From a virus: a DNA stretch of 41,062 nt. The stretch spans positions 1 to 41,062 of IMG/VR virus record IMGVR_UViG_3300049217_000051; one strand, 5' to 3'. Positions 1 to 6,146 of the stretch are shown piece after piece (positions within the stretch are counted from its first letter, which is position 1; the number at the start of each line of letters is the position of its first letter). The notes below the pieces were generated by a model. The model had not been told where the DNA came from, made no database searches, and saw nothing but the letters and a program-made list of their open reading frames with translations. The position numbers and the translations under genes were made by a program.

Positions 1-7
1 CCTCAAT

Positions 8-769
8 ATGACTGATCTGTATTCCACTCCTACACAGAGGCTTGGCGTCAATAGTTTAGGTATCGTGTTTGCTAATACGGTCAATGCGGGCGTCACCATT
101 ACCACTGCGTCACTTGCCTCTGCCGCTGCCGCTGGCACAGCCGGACAAACGCTGTTGGTCAATGCTCAAGTAGGTCAAGCCGCTACTGGCTCATCTAATG
201 CGGGTGGAAATGGTGGTGGTGCTTCATATACCGCGGCTGCTGGTGGAACTTCTGCCTTGGCGGCTGGTGGTAATGGAGGCTCACTCACCTTATCCAGCGG
301 TGCTGGCGGAGCTGCCACGGGCGGTTCTGGCAACGGTGGTAATGCGGGCGATGTTCTTATCAATGCGCATGCGGGTGGCACTTCGGCTCAAGGTGCTGCC
401 GGAACTAATGGCTCCATTCGATCTCAATTAGGGGGCATCGATTATATCGTTTTGGATGGAACCAATGGCTCTGGTGCTGGTTGGCAGCCTCTAACCACTC
501 TCACCATTGCGGCTTCTGGTACAACCACTCTAACCGCAACACAAGCAAGGTTCCCACTCATCCGTTGTGGAACAAGAACACTAACCAACAACGCCACCTT
601 GGCATTTCCTAATGCCATTGGCTTCTGGGCAGTTGATACCTCTGGCATCACGCTGTCGGGACACACATTCAACTTATCTTCTGGTTCTGGTACTTCCGCC
701 AATATCACTCCAAGCGTAAACCCAACTCTCGTTTGGACGCTCGGCTCCAATACCATACTCATACGCTGA
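8..769 (+). CDS. Gly/Ala-rich tail fibre protein, probably 5'-partial
   Basis: The 253-residue product has a low-complexity middle (about residues 35-135) of Gly, Ala, Ser and Asn with many GG and GNGG steps. A more ordinary C-terminal domain (about 160-253) follows and resembles the C-terminus of the fibre ending at 38610: both have a short beta-rich run ending in a hydrophobic strand before the stop. Gly-rich modules of this kind occur in phage adhesins and may form extended or polyglycine-type folds, but that is inference. The frame stays open to the left edge of the window, and no ribosome site can be seen before the ATG at 8. The true start may therefore lie outside the window and this may be the C-terminus of a longer fibre. 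It likely sits at the tail tip and contacts the host surface. Confidence 0.6.
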   Translation: MTDLYSTPTQRLGVNSLGIVFANTVNAGVTITTASLASAAAAGTAGQTLLVNAQVGQAATGSSNAGGNGGGASYTAAAGGTSALAAGGNGGSLTLSSGAGGAATGGSGNGGNAGDVLINAHAGGTSAQGAAGTNGSIRSQLGGIDYIVLDGTNGSGAGWQPLTTLTIAASGTTTLTATQARFPLIRCGTRTLTNNATLAFPNAIGFWAVDTSGITLSGHTFNLSSGSGTSANITPSVNPTLVWTLGSNTILIR

Positions 770-775
770 GGAATC

Positions 776-937
776 GTGAATATCGCACAATATCTGACAC
801 CATCCAATATCTTGACAGCACTAGGAGCTATGTACACAGTAAGCAGCTTATTGGCTACCTTACTGCCTGATGGCAAGGTCAAGAAGTTCTTTGCCACAGT
901 GGCGCTTGACCTAACTGCATTCAGAAAGGGAACATAA
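776..937 (+). CDS. Small membrane protein (53 aa, GTG start)
   Basis: A GTG at 776 follows the fibre stop closely and opens a 53-codon frame. Its TAA overlaps the ATG of the next gene (TAATG at 935-939), a typical phage coupling. About residues 10-30 form a hydrophobic stretch with several Leu, Ala and Ser and no charge, followed by a Lys-rich turn and a second, weaker hydrophobic run. It could be a small holin-like or other inner-membrane protein, but no family was recognised and no endolysin lies nearby. The tight junctions on both sides support that it is translated. Function unknown. Confidence 0.6.
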   Translation: MNIAQYLTPSNILTALGAMYTVSSLLATLLPDGKVKKFFATVALDLTAFRKGT

Positions 938-1692
938 TGCCTATCATCAACGGTATTACTACATTAAGACTTGACTTGCTGGGGCCAGTAGGTACTGGCA
1001 CGGCACCACCTCCGCCTCCCTTTGCTCCCACTGATATAGCTGGCATTCAATTCTGGGTGCGAGGTGATAAGGGTATTACCACCATAGGTGGTTATGTCTC
1101 GCAATGGAACGATCAGTCTGGTGTCGGTGATGCTAATAGAAATATGGTGGCAGCCTTTCCCGGAGAACAACCATCATATGTTGTCAGTGATGCGGGATAC
1201 AACAATCAATCCACTGTATCTTTCATTGCGGCTAACAATGTTTATATGAGAACAGCGGGAGTTTTATCAGCCGACATTACCGATCCATCTACTTGGTTCA
1301 TTGCGGCCAATGATGATGGTAGTGCCAGCCGTCAATTCTATTTCACCACTTCGCCCTCGGGTATTCCCAATTTAGAGGTGTTGTCGAAAGAACTTTTATG
1401 GTCTAATTTAGACGGACCTAATAGCACCGGATTACCTACTGTATATGCGGGTCTTTCTAATAATACTACTTCCAAATTATATCAGAATGCTCTAACACCA
1501 GTATCTTCTGGCTCTCAAGGGGGACCGGGTGATGTTTCATCTTTCTTTTTTGGTAGCAATGTAGGCTCCGGTTTATTTCTAAACGGCAAGATCGCTGAAA
1601 TGATTATCTATTCTGGCATTTTGTCGCCCACTGACTTTGCCAAAGTAATGAACTATTTGGGCACTCGCTATAACATCACGATTGGATCCTAA
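937..1692 (+). CDS. LamG/concanavalin-like lectin-domain tail protein
   Basis: The 251-residue protein has a short Pro-rich linker near residues 22-32. A single beta-sandwich-like domain follows, containing the pattern FWVRGDKG, then QWNDQSG, and near the end an IAEMIIYSG strand. The same landmarks (LWLKADTG, TWSDQSGNGN, IGEIIMYNR) appear in the C-terminal third of the protein at 35956-37683, so the two share a LamG-like domain. Such domains bind carbohydrate or other surface ligands in many phage and bacterial adhesins. Start and stop are tightly coupled to the neighbours: TAATG before it, and the next ATG immediately after its TAA. It is most likely an accessory adhesin of the tail fibre apparatus. 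Confidence 0.7.
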   Translation: MPIINGITTLRLDLLGPVGTGTAPPPPPFAPTDIAGIQFWVRGDKGITTIGGYVSQWNDQSGVGDANRNMVAAFPGEQPSYVVSDAGYNNQSTVSFIAANNVYMRTAGVLSADITDPSTWFIAANDDGSASRQFYFTTSPSGIPNLEVLSKELLWSNLDGPNSTGLPTVYAGLSNNTTSKLYQNALTPVSSGSQGGPGDVSSFFFGSNVGSGLFLNGKIAEMIIYSGILSPTDFAKVMNYLGTRYNITIGS

Positions 1693-2016
1693 ATGACCGA
1701 CTATATGCCTTTTATGCTGTTGGGAATTAGCTCTGCTATTGGCTTGGTAGCTTGGGCGGTCAATCGCGTCTTGAGCGATGTGGCGCAAATCAAAGCGACC
1801 TTGAATGCCCATATCATCGAAGAGACAAGAGACATAACCGAACTGAATAACCAACGACTAAAGTCGTTGGGTTCTGAGGTTTCAAAAGTCTTGCTTCAGA
1901 CATTGAATTGCCTCATAGGCGCTTCAGTAGCACCATTTCCAAACAACTCTGTCTGTTTGGAAGTGATCAAGGCAGATGACTTTGCGATATTAAATGCCGC
2001 ATTAACATCTGCATGA
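1693..2016 (+). CDS. Small membrane-anchored coiled protein, 3' end replaced by an IS end
   Basis: The N-terminus has one clear membrane segment (about residues 5-24) followed by a helical, charged segment with heptad-like spacing. This layout is common for small proteins next to phage lysis or fibre genes. From position 1843 onward the reading frame runs into the IS200/IS605 element, through its terminal hairpin and antisense to tnpB, so residues 51-107 are not original sequence. If the element (1843-3432) is removed, the frame continues for 31 more codons to a TAG at 3526-3528, giving an 81-residue protein. That second half would lie antisense to a methyltransferase remnant, so it may be fortuitous. 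Function unknown; a holin- or spanin-like role is only a guess. Confidence 0.55.
   Translation: MTDYMPFMLLGISSAIGLVAWAVNRVLSDVAQIKATLNAHIIEETRDITELNNQRLKSLGSEVSKVLLQTLNCLIGASVAPFPNNSVCLEVIKADDFAILNAALTSA
1823..1990 (-). ncRNA. Predicted TnpB omega RNA (reRNA) of element 1
   Basis: In this family the guide RNA of TnpB covers the 3' end of tnpB and the right end of the element, and its guide is the DNA just beyond the right end. Here that is the minus-strand 3' part of tnpB, the hairpin at 1851-1870 and about 20 nt of flank (1842 down to 1823). The 5' boundary is arbitrary; only the position of the hairpin and of the flank is read from the sequence. Confidence 0.4.
1851..1870 (-). repeat. Right-end hairpin of element 1
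   Basis: Perfect 9-bp inverted repeat with a 2-nt centre. Read on the minus strand it is CCAACGACTTTAGTCGTTGG, identical over all 20 nt to the right-end hairpin of element 2 at 30957-30976. It is the expected TnpA recognition hairpin and also the 3' stem of the predicted TnpB guide RNA. Confidence 0.85.
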
Positions 2017-2909
2017 TCGCTGTGTTTGCAATGACAACAGCTAAACCTCTTACCATTTCGTTTTCCAAGTTCGCCACATCTACTACAGTTTTGACTGGTG
2101 TATGCTGGACGAATATGCAATACTGGAATACCTGCAAGTAGAGCTTTGTAAGCGATCATTGCGCCTAATTGATAATAGCTCCAAGAGTTCAGAATATAAC
2201 GGAATGATTTACTATTCTTTTTACTATTGCGAATACCTGTTAGTTGCTCTAACTTAATACCACAATTATTATCTTTAGCAAACTGAACAATCTGCTTGCT
2301 AATCTTATGATTAATATATTTAACCTTTCTTGTTTCTTTACCTTTTGTTTGTTTCAGTTTCTTGAATAATTTTTTACGCTGCAAACCACTACGCAATGCC
2401 TTATATTTTTTATGGATATGAGGTGCTTGCTTGCCTAACTTTATAACTTTGCCATTAGGCGCAGAGGCTGCCGCACAATGAGATGTGGCATTCAGATCAA
2501 CTCCAATAAACTTTTCCAATTGTTGCATAGGCTGATCTTGTTGCTCGAATGCGATATAAGCATAAGTAGCATCTAATTCAATCTGCTTGACCTTTATGAT
2601 CTGATATTTACTCTCATTGTTTAGCGTTAATTTTAGAGGAACTACTCTGATTTTAGATCTTTCTACCTTGATCGACTGTGCCGGTGCTACTAACTTGATC
2701 TTATTTGGATTGATGCGCTTGCACTTCTTGTTCTTGCCATACTTGCGGAGTATTTGATTGCTAATTGCTGAAGGCAGACCAATATCAGAGACATTAGCTG
2801 TTGATAGTTTCATGCGATTTTTGATCGCATAGTTAGCTACCAACACCGCCTTCCGCAAATGTTCTGTTAGATCGGCATTATGTTTGATTTTGATAACTAA
2901 TATACTCAT
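1896..2909 (-). CDS. tnpB: TnpB RNA-guided nuclease (element 1)
   Basis: This 337-residue protein carries the split RuvC nuclease signature of TnpB: Asp138 in IGVDLN, Glu221 in KLEQLTG and Asp301 in HADVNAA. A zinc finger (Cys275, Cys278, Cys291 or 292, Cys294) lies between the last two blocks. The N-terminal 130 residues are Lys-rich and would form the wedge and recognition region. TnpB proteins cut DNA next to a target-adjacent motif using an RNA made from the element's right end, which helps the element persist at its donor site. The ATG overlaps the tnpA stop (ATGA at 2909-2906), so translation is coupled. All catalytic residues are present, so it is probably functional. Confidence 0.92.
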   Translation of the reverse strand: MSILVIKIKHNADLTEHLRKAVLVANYAIKNRMKLSTANVSDIGLPSAISNQILRKYGKNKKCKRINPNKIKLVAPAQSIKVERSKIRVVPLKLTLNNESKYQIIKVKQIELDATYAYIAFEQQDQPMQQLEKFIGVDLNATSHCAAASAPNGKVIKLGKQAPHIHKKYKALRSGLQRKKLFKKLKQTKGKETRKVKYINHKISKQIVQFAKDNNCGIKLEQLTGIRNSKKNSKSFRYILNSWSYYQLGAMIAYKALLAGIPVLHIRPAYTSQNCSRCGELGKRNGKRFSCCHCKHSDHADVNAAFNIAKSSALITSKQTELFGNGATEAPMRQFNV

Positions 2910-3304
2910 CGTGCCTTCTGTTCCAAGATATATTTTTCAACTGTGGCAGCAGAGATATGTCCCACGCTTTCGCAATAATAACTTCTTGTCCAAAGAGTTG
3001 GCAATCGAGTTTTCAATGATGGAAACTCTTCTCTCAATATATGAGAAGATTTGCCTTTAAGCTGTTGAACCACATAATGTGGAGAATGCACTGGAGAGCA
3101 TTTAATGAAGATATGCACATGGTCTGGCATAATTTCCATTGTTTCTATAACACAATCAATTGAAGAGCTAATCTCAATAAGAAGTTCTTTTAGCCTAACT
3201 TCAATCTGATCTACTAAGACTTTACGACGATACTTTGGACACCAAATGATATGGTATCCAATGTTGTAGATTGCCTTATTGCTATGTGTCCATCGTGCGC
3301 TCAT
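2906..3304 (-). CDS. tnpA: IS200-type Y1 HUH transposase TnpA (element 1)
   Basis: The 132-residue length is typical for the family. The HUH metal-binding motif is in PDHVHIF (His62, His64), and the single catalytic tyrosine is Tyr125 in VEKYILEQK near the C-terminus. The N-terminal YHIIWCPKYRR block is also characteristic. TnpA acts as a dimer on single-stranded DNA, cutting at the left and right ends and joining them as a circle for reinsertion 3' of a short target motif. It is followed directly by tnpB with a 4-nt overlap. It appears complete and could also move element 2, which lacks its own tnpA. Confidence 0.95.
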   Translation of the reverse strand: MSARWTHSNKAIYNIGYHIIWCPKYRRKVLVDQIEVRLKELLIEISSSIDCVIETMEIMPDHVHIFIKCSPVHSPHYVVQQLKGKSSHILREEFPSLKTRLPTLWTRSYYCESVGHISAATVEKYILEQKAR

Positions 3305-3393
3305 ACATTACCTTCTGACATGTATATATCAGAAGTTGTATAGATTTAATTAAAAATAATATCTATCTGACAAATAACTGCTAACGCATTCAT

Positions 3394-3413
3394 CCAACCA
3401 CTGAAGTGGTTGG
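3394..3413 (-). repeat. Left-end hairpin of element 1
   Basis: Perfect 9-bp inverted repeat with a 2-nt centre. Stem sequence starts CCAACCACT, so it differs from the right-end hairpin. AAAG lies at its 5' foot on the minus strand, 15 nt after the TTAC target motif. Confidence 0.8.
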
Positions 3414-3432
3414 CTTTCTGCTTTGGGAGATC

Positions 3433-3525
3433 GTAAATAGCATCCACCGAATTATCAGGGAGCGTTTTCAGCACCACCAGATTATCGCCGATGGACAGTT
3501 TATTGAGCGGCTTCTTTTTAGGCAT
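3433..3525 (-). pseudogene. DNA methyltransferase remnant (N-terminal stump)
   Basis: The minus-strand ATG at 3525 has AGGAAA a few bases upstream. It opens a frame whose first 31 codons contain SIGDNLVVLKTLPDNSVDAIY. This matches the start of many amino-methyltransferases, where such a block leads into the catalytic DPPY or DPPF motif. The frame meets the IS left end exactly after Ile-Tyr, so the catalytic motif and everything after it are missing; translation would continue into IS sequence to 3346. Across the element the left flank does not resume a methyltransferase, so material was lost before, during or after insertion. It is the last gene of the minus-strand operon and is almost certainly inactive. 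Confidence 0.7.
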
Positions 3526-3548
3526 TAGTTTTCCTGTTATGACATTTC

Positions 3549-3722
3549 TTACCAAAAGGCTTTCAGTTTTAGCAAGCGTGCAAACTCTTCTTTCGTATAG
3601 GTGATGCCATTGACTTGAATGAGAATAATTGTATCACAGCATTTATCACACAGATTACAGGCAGAAGCTTTATCTGTGTTTAACGTGGTATCGAAATCTA
3701 AATTACAGTCTAAACATATCAT
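3549..3722 (-). CDS. Small zinc-ribbon protein, copy B
   Basis: The 57-residue product starts MICLDCN and has a second cysteine cluster (CNLCDKCC), suggesting one zinc-binding ribbon. It ends in YTKEEFARLLKLKAFW, which is closely similar to the end of the neighbouring copy A. Copies A and B also share a nearly identical 27-nt block covering the start codon and the bases before it (3714-3740 and 3893-3919, 25 of 27 the same), whereas the protein middles differ. That favours the ATG at 3722 over the upstream TTG at 3746. It is part of the minus-strand operon. Function unknown; small ribbons like this often bind nucleic acid or host proteins. Confidence 0.65.
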   Translation of the reverse strand: MICLDCNLDFDTTLNTDKASACNLCDKCCDTIILIQVNGITYTKEEFARLLKLKAFW

Positions 3723-3919
3723 CAAACACCGCCCATCATTTACCAAAACGCTTTCAAGTTGAGTATTCGTTGGAATTGTTGCTCTGTATATTCTTTATCT
3801 TTGTATTTATAGGTGGTCGGTGTGGTCGTGTAATCAATTACCAAATGATCACAAGCTGGCAGATCATCTGATTGATAGGTATTGCAGACTGGACACATCA
3901 TCAAACACCGCCCATTATT
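3714..3919 (-). repeat. Two 27-nt copies of a translation-start block
   Basis: Copies at 3714-3740 and 3893-3919 match at 25 of 27 positions and cover the bases around the start codons of the two tandem zinc-ribbon genes. This is stronger identity than in the coding bodies, and marks a gene duplication with a preserved initiation region. Confidence 0.7.
3740..3901 (-). CDS. Small zinc-ribbon protein, copy A
   Basis: This 53-residue product starts MMCPVCN with CxxC and has a later single Cys (DLPACDH). It ends in YTEQQFQRILNLKAFW, so it is a diverged tandem copy of the next gene downstream. An alternative ATG at 3931 overlaps the stop of the preceding gene (ATGA) and would add ten residues. 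The conserved block shared with copy B spans the bases just before 3901, which makes 3901 the better start. The C-terminal half with the conserved FxxRxLxLKAFW tail is probably the functional part shared by both proteins. Role unknown. Confidence 0.6.
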   Translation of the reverse strand: MMCPVCNTYQSDDLPACDHLVIDYTTTPTTYKYKDKEYTEQQFQRILNLKAFW

Positions 3920-3927
3920 TGGCTTGA

Positions 3928-4176
3928 TCATTGGATCGCCGGAGCCTTTGGTTTGCGACCCCTTTTCTTGGGGGCCGGAGTAGGGTCTCGTGGCGCCAAA
4001 TTTATCTCTGGCACAATTTCCTCCACCTCTTCTGGGAAGCCGGCAGGAACCAAATCCAATATCGCATTGATAAGCAGGTTATAGAAAGCCCCTTGGTTGA
4101 TTTTCAGATTACCGTCTTCAGCTTGATTTAGCTGGATTTTGAGTTGCTTCAGTTTGTGAATTGCTGATGTCATCAT
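3928..4176 (-). CDS. Hypothetical protein with C-terminal AT-hook-like tail
   Basis: The 82-residue product starts at an ATG preceded by AGGAAGG at good spacing. The first 50 residues look helical. The C-terminus is Pro/Lys/Arg-rich with KKRGRKPKAP, the core of an AT-hook, which binds the minor groove of AT-rich DNA. It overlaps the upstream gene by 59 nt, an unusually long overlap, but both frames have good ribosome sites. It sits in the minus-strand operon between a small basic protein and the zinc-ribbon pair. A DNA-binding accessory role is plausible but unproven. Confidence 0.6.
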   Translation of the reverse strand: MMTSAIHKLKQLKIQLNQAEDGNLKINQGAFYNLLINAILDLVPAGFPEEVEEIVPEINLAPRDPTPAPKKRGRKPKAPAIQ

Positions 4177-4378
4177 TGCCTTCCTGTTCTTGTTTCAATA
4201 GAAGTTCCCGTATCTCTTGCAGAGACATATTATCGATGTAAATCTCTTTGGGCTTTCCCGCTTTGAGTTTGTAGCGCCTGATATTGGCTTTACCTTTATC
4301 AGTGCGTCGATACTTCTTGTTGTTAGCCAACAGTTTATCACGGTTGGCTAAATAGTATTCCCTGCTGTAAACGCTCAT
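4118..4378 (-). CDS. Small basic protein with YxxxNxxK-type repeats
   Basis: The start at 4378 overlaps the stop of the upstream gene (ATGA), giving 86 residues. The first 40 residues are strongly basic with spaced Tyr and Asn (YYLANRDKLLANNKKYRR, then DKGKANIRRYK). This pattern recurs at the N-terminus of the protein at 4375-4971 and the C-terminus of that at 8658-9452. The second half is acidic and Gln-rich. The basic segment may be a nucleic-acid-binding module that has been moved among several phage proteins. No family name can be given with confidence. Confidence 0.6.
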   Translation of the reverse strand: MSVYSREYYLANRDKLLANNKKYRRTDKGKANIRRYKLKAGKPKEIYIDNMSLQEIRELLLKQEQEGNDDISNSQTEATQNPAKSS

Positions 4379-4971
4379 TGCCACTTCAATTTGTATTCTG
4401 CCAATAGCTTCTGCACATCGATATGATCCACTATATAGGCGTGGAACTTCTTATGAATGCCTCCATAGCGGGGCGCGCCTATCTTGAAAGTCTGCCCGCC
4501 CCACCCTTTAGAATAAGAGCTTTGGTTGCAGCCCAATTTGGCACACTGTTCTTTAGTGCTCATCCCATCACGAGTCATTTCTATCATCTCTCTCTGTTTC
4601 TTTGTCAAACGGAGTTTCAAGAGATGGGCAAAGACGATATCCCTCTGTATAGGAGCAAGAACGATATTCAACTTCCTGATGAAGTCTCGATAGAAAGAAT
4701 ATGGCTTGACACGAGGTGGCAAACCGTGCTTCTCTCGGAAATAATTACGAGACCATTCATTGATTTGCTCTAAATGAGTCAGGCGATATACCTTCATTCT
4801 GTCGATATGTTCGGCCTTATATTTCTGATAGCGTTTCCTGTAATATTCCTTGTAGTGCCCCTTGTTCTTCAAGTAATATTTCTTGGCGTATCCACGTAAC
4901 TTACCCTTGTTTTTCAGGTAGTAAGTGTGCCGATATACACGCTTCTTGTCTTTATCTTTGGCGCTTGTCAT
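4375..4971 (-). CDS. HTH DNA-binding protein, family member 1
   Basis: The ATG at 4971 is preferred because it follows the stop of the previous gene at 5001; upstream in-frame starts would overlap that gene heavily. The 198-residue product begins with basic Tyr/Lys/Asn repeats (YYLKNKGK twice, residues about 15-60). It then has a helix-turn-helix resembling sigma region 4 or LuxR at about 122-155 (TKKQREMIEMTRDGMSTKEQ, then a GCNQSSYSK recognition helix). A conserved RYGGIHKKF block follows. The HTH plus GG block recurs in the two rightward genes at 8658 and 9454. It is probably a transcription or replication regulator of the phage. Confidence 0.65.
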   Translation of the reverse strand: MTSAKDKDKKRVYRHTYYLKNKGKLRGYAKKYYLKNKGHYKEYYRKRYQKYKAEHIDRMKVYRLTHLEQINEWSRNYFREKHGLPPRVKPYSFYRDFIRKLNIVLAPIQRDIVFAHLLKLRLTKKQREMIEMTRDGMSTKEQCAKLGCNQSSYSKGWGGQTFKIGAPRYGGIHKKFHAYIVDHIDVQKLLAEYKLKWQ

Positions 4972-5000
4972 ACCTAACCTATATCTCTCAAGCCATAGAT

Positions 5001-5516
5001 TTACAAGAATAATTTCATATCCACTACTCGCCTGATAAAAGCCATCGTTTGTGGCACTTGGCTTTCTCGCAGCCAGTTGAGTTCCTGCGGAAACTTTTTC
5101 TGCAAAGCGAGGAAGAGAGACATATTGCGCTTGAGGAAAGGCACCAGGGCGCAGGTCAGATAAGGGCAATAACGGTAGGCGCAACCTGGACACAAATCCA
5201 ATTTATCGTATGTTCGATAAATAAAGAAACGAGATAGCTTGGTGCTTTGACGAATTCCCGAACCACAATAATCGCATACCCTCTTATCATCAAATAGAGC
5301 GGGATATGCTAACTCCAAAAAGACATCGGAAGGATGAGGCCTACCCTCCGCTTGCAGCTTTTTGATCTGCCGGTCTAATATGGCCAAATCTTTATTGTGG
5401 CGAGCCGTATTTTCCTCCAAAGATTTTTGCTCCAAGATCATTTGGGTCTTATGTTCTTCTACTATTTTTTCCAAGTGGCTAATAAAGCCAATGCAGCGAA
5501 TATTACCCTTCATCAT
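5001..5516 (-). CDS. Coiled-coil zinc-ribbon protein
   Basis: Start at 5516 (ATGATG) follows GAGGAG at suitable spacing, within a 14-nt overlap with the upstream gene. The 171-residue product has a coiled-coil-like N-terminal half (about residues 15-60, rich in Glu, Lys, Gln). A zinc ribbon follows with CDYCGSG at about 80 and CPGCAYRYCPYLTC at about 107-121. The C-terminal 50 residues are helical. The neighbour upstream also has a zinc ribbon. Such proteins may act on nucleic acid or on host complexes, but no specific role can be given. Confidence 0.65.
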   Translation of the reverse strand: MMKGNIRCIGFISHLEKIVEEHKTQMILEQKSLEENTARHNKDLAILDRQIKKLQAEGRPHPSDVFLELAYPALFDDKRVCDYCGSGIRQSTKLSRFFIYRTYDKLDLCPGCAYRYCPYLTCALVPFLKRNMSLFLALQKKFPQELNWLRESQVPQTMAFIRRVVDMKLFL

Positions 5517-5715
5517 AGAACTCCTCTATCTTATTAGTAAAACATTGAGGACAATACTGCCTATCCTCTTGGCAGTTGGGATCATATAAGTCTTGCAATT
5601 CATCTTCATAACATTCGCATCCACAACGATCGCATATGCCGGTAAGTCTCATATGGTCAGATTTGCTATACACAACTACATCTTCTATATTGATATCGAG
5701 ATCATTCGGGCTCAT
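5503..5715 (-). CDS. Small acidic zinc-ribbon protein
   Basis: The ATG at 5715 overlaps the stop of the upstream gene (ATGA) and has GGAGGG just before it, so it is chosen over the ATG at 5727. The 70-residue product is acidic and has two Cys clusters (CDRCGCEC and YCPQC) that would hold a zinc. Its order in the operon, between an unknown 144-residue protein and a coiled-coil zinc-ribbon protein, gives no further clue. Function unknown. Confidence 0.65.
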   Translation of the reverse strand: MSPNDLDINIEDVVVYSKSDHMRLTGICDRCGCECYEDELQDLYDPNCQEDRQYCPQCFTNKIEEFYDEG

Positions 5716-6146
5716 TTCACCCTCCATTCCGTAATTTCTTCCTGTGATAAATGTTCCTCGTCCCAGGCAACATTATCCACAATGCCTTCTTGCATCTTTT
5801 TTATTTTAGAATAAGCTACCTTACACGATTGATCAGTATTGTTATACCAATTTAGATAATTCCAATGCATCATTGCAAAATCTTCCCACAACTCTTCAAC
5901 CCTATCTTGTTTGATAAGTGCCGTGGAATCTTGTTCAGGACCCCTATTAGTGTCTCTTCTCAACTTGGCATTGACAGCTTCGGCTGCTTCTCCGATTTTT
6001 ACTCCATATTTTTTAGAGTATTCATTGAGACAGTAAAGCCATCTTGATTTTTCTTGGAAGATAGAACTAAACTTTCTATCCGCCAATTCAATCAAAACCT
6101 CACCCGCCAATTCTAGCAGGACTATATTTTTGGGTACGGAAATCAT
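5712..6146 (-). CDS. Hypothetical 144-residue helical protein
   Basis: The start overlaps the stop of the VirE-like gene (ATGA at 6146-6143), and its own stop overlaps the next start in the same way. It is therefore a genuine operon member. The product is mostly helical by composition, with many Trp, Tyr and Asn in the second half (including WNYLNWYNN). There are no Cys clusters, signal peptide or membrane segment. I do not recognise a family. Its coupling to the P-loop ATPase gene suggests a helper role in phage DNA metabolism, as inference only. Confidence 0.55.
   Translation of the reverse strand: MISVPKNIVLLELAGEVLIELADRKFSSIFQEKSRWLYCLNEYSKKYGVKIGEAAEAVNAKLRRDTNRGPEQDSTALIKQDRVEELWEDFAMMHWNYLNWYNNTDQSCKVAYSKIKKMQEGIVDNVAWDEEHLSQEEITEWRVK

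Larger units (their letters stand above)
1843..3432 (-). mobile_element. IS200/IS605-family insertion sequence (element 1, tnpA + tnpB)
   Basis: The element lies on the minus strand with tnpA upstream of tnpB. The left end (LE, near 3432) is preceded on the minus strand by TTAC and begins GATCT. A hairpin at 3394-3413 follows, with AAAG at its 5' foot. The right end carries a hairpin at 1851-1870 with GAAC at its foot and ends in TCAG at 1846-1843. These are the expected parts for this family: subterminal hairpins, no inverted repeats, no target duplication, and short guide and cleavage tetranucleotides. Boundaries were set by eye from that logic and by comparison with element 2 (29765-30984). 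Both encoded proteins look intact, so it may be active. Confidence 0.85.

Noticed and set aside
442-897. 151-residue minus-strand ORF
   Set aside because: It is antisense to the fibre and the small membrane gene, with no ribosome site and low-complexity residues that mirror the repeat on the other strand.
1579-1854. Minus-strand frame continuing from the methyltransferase stump across the empty site
   Set aside because: It lies antisense to the two rightward genes and has no methyltransferase motifs, so it is a shadow frame.
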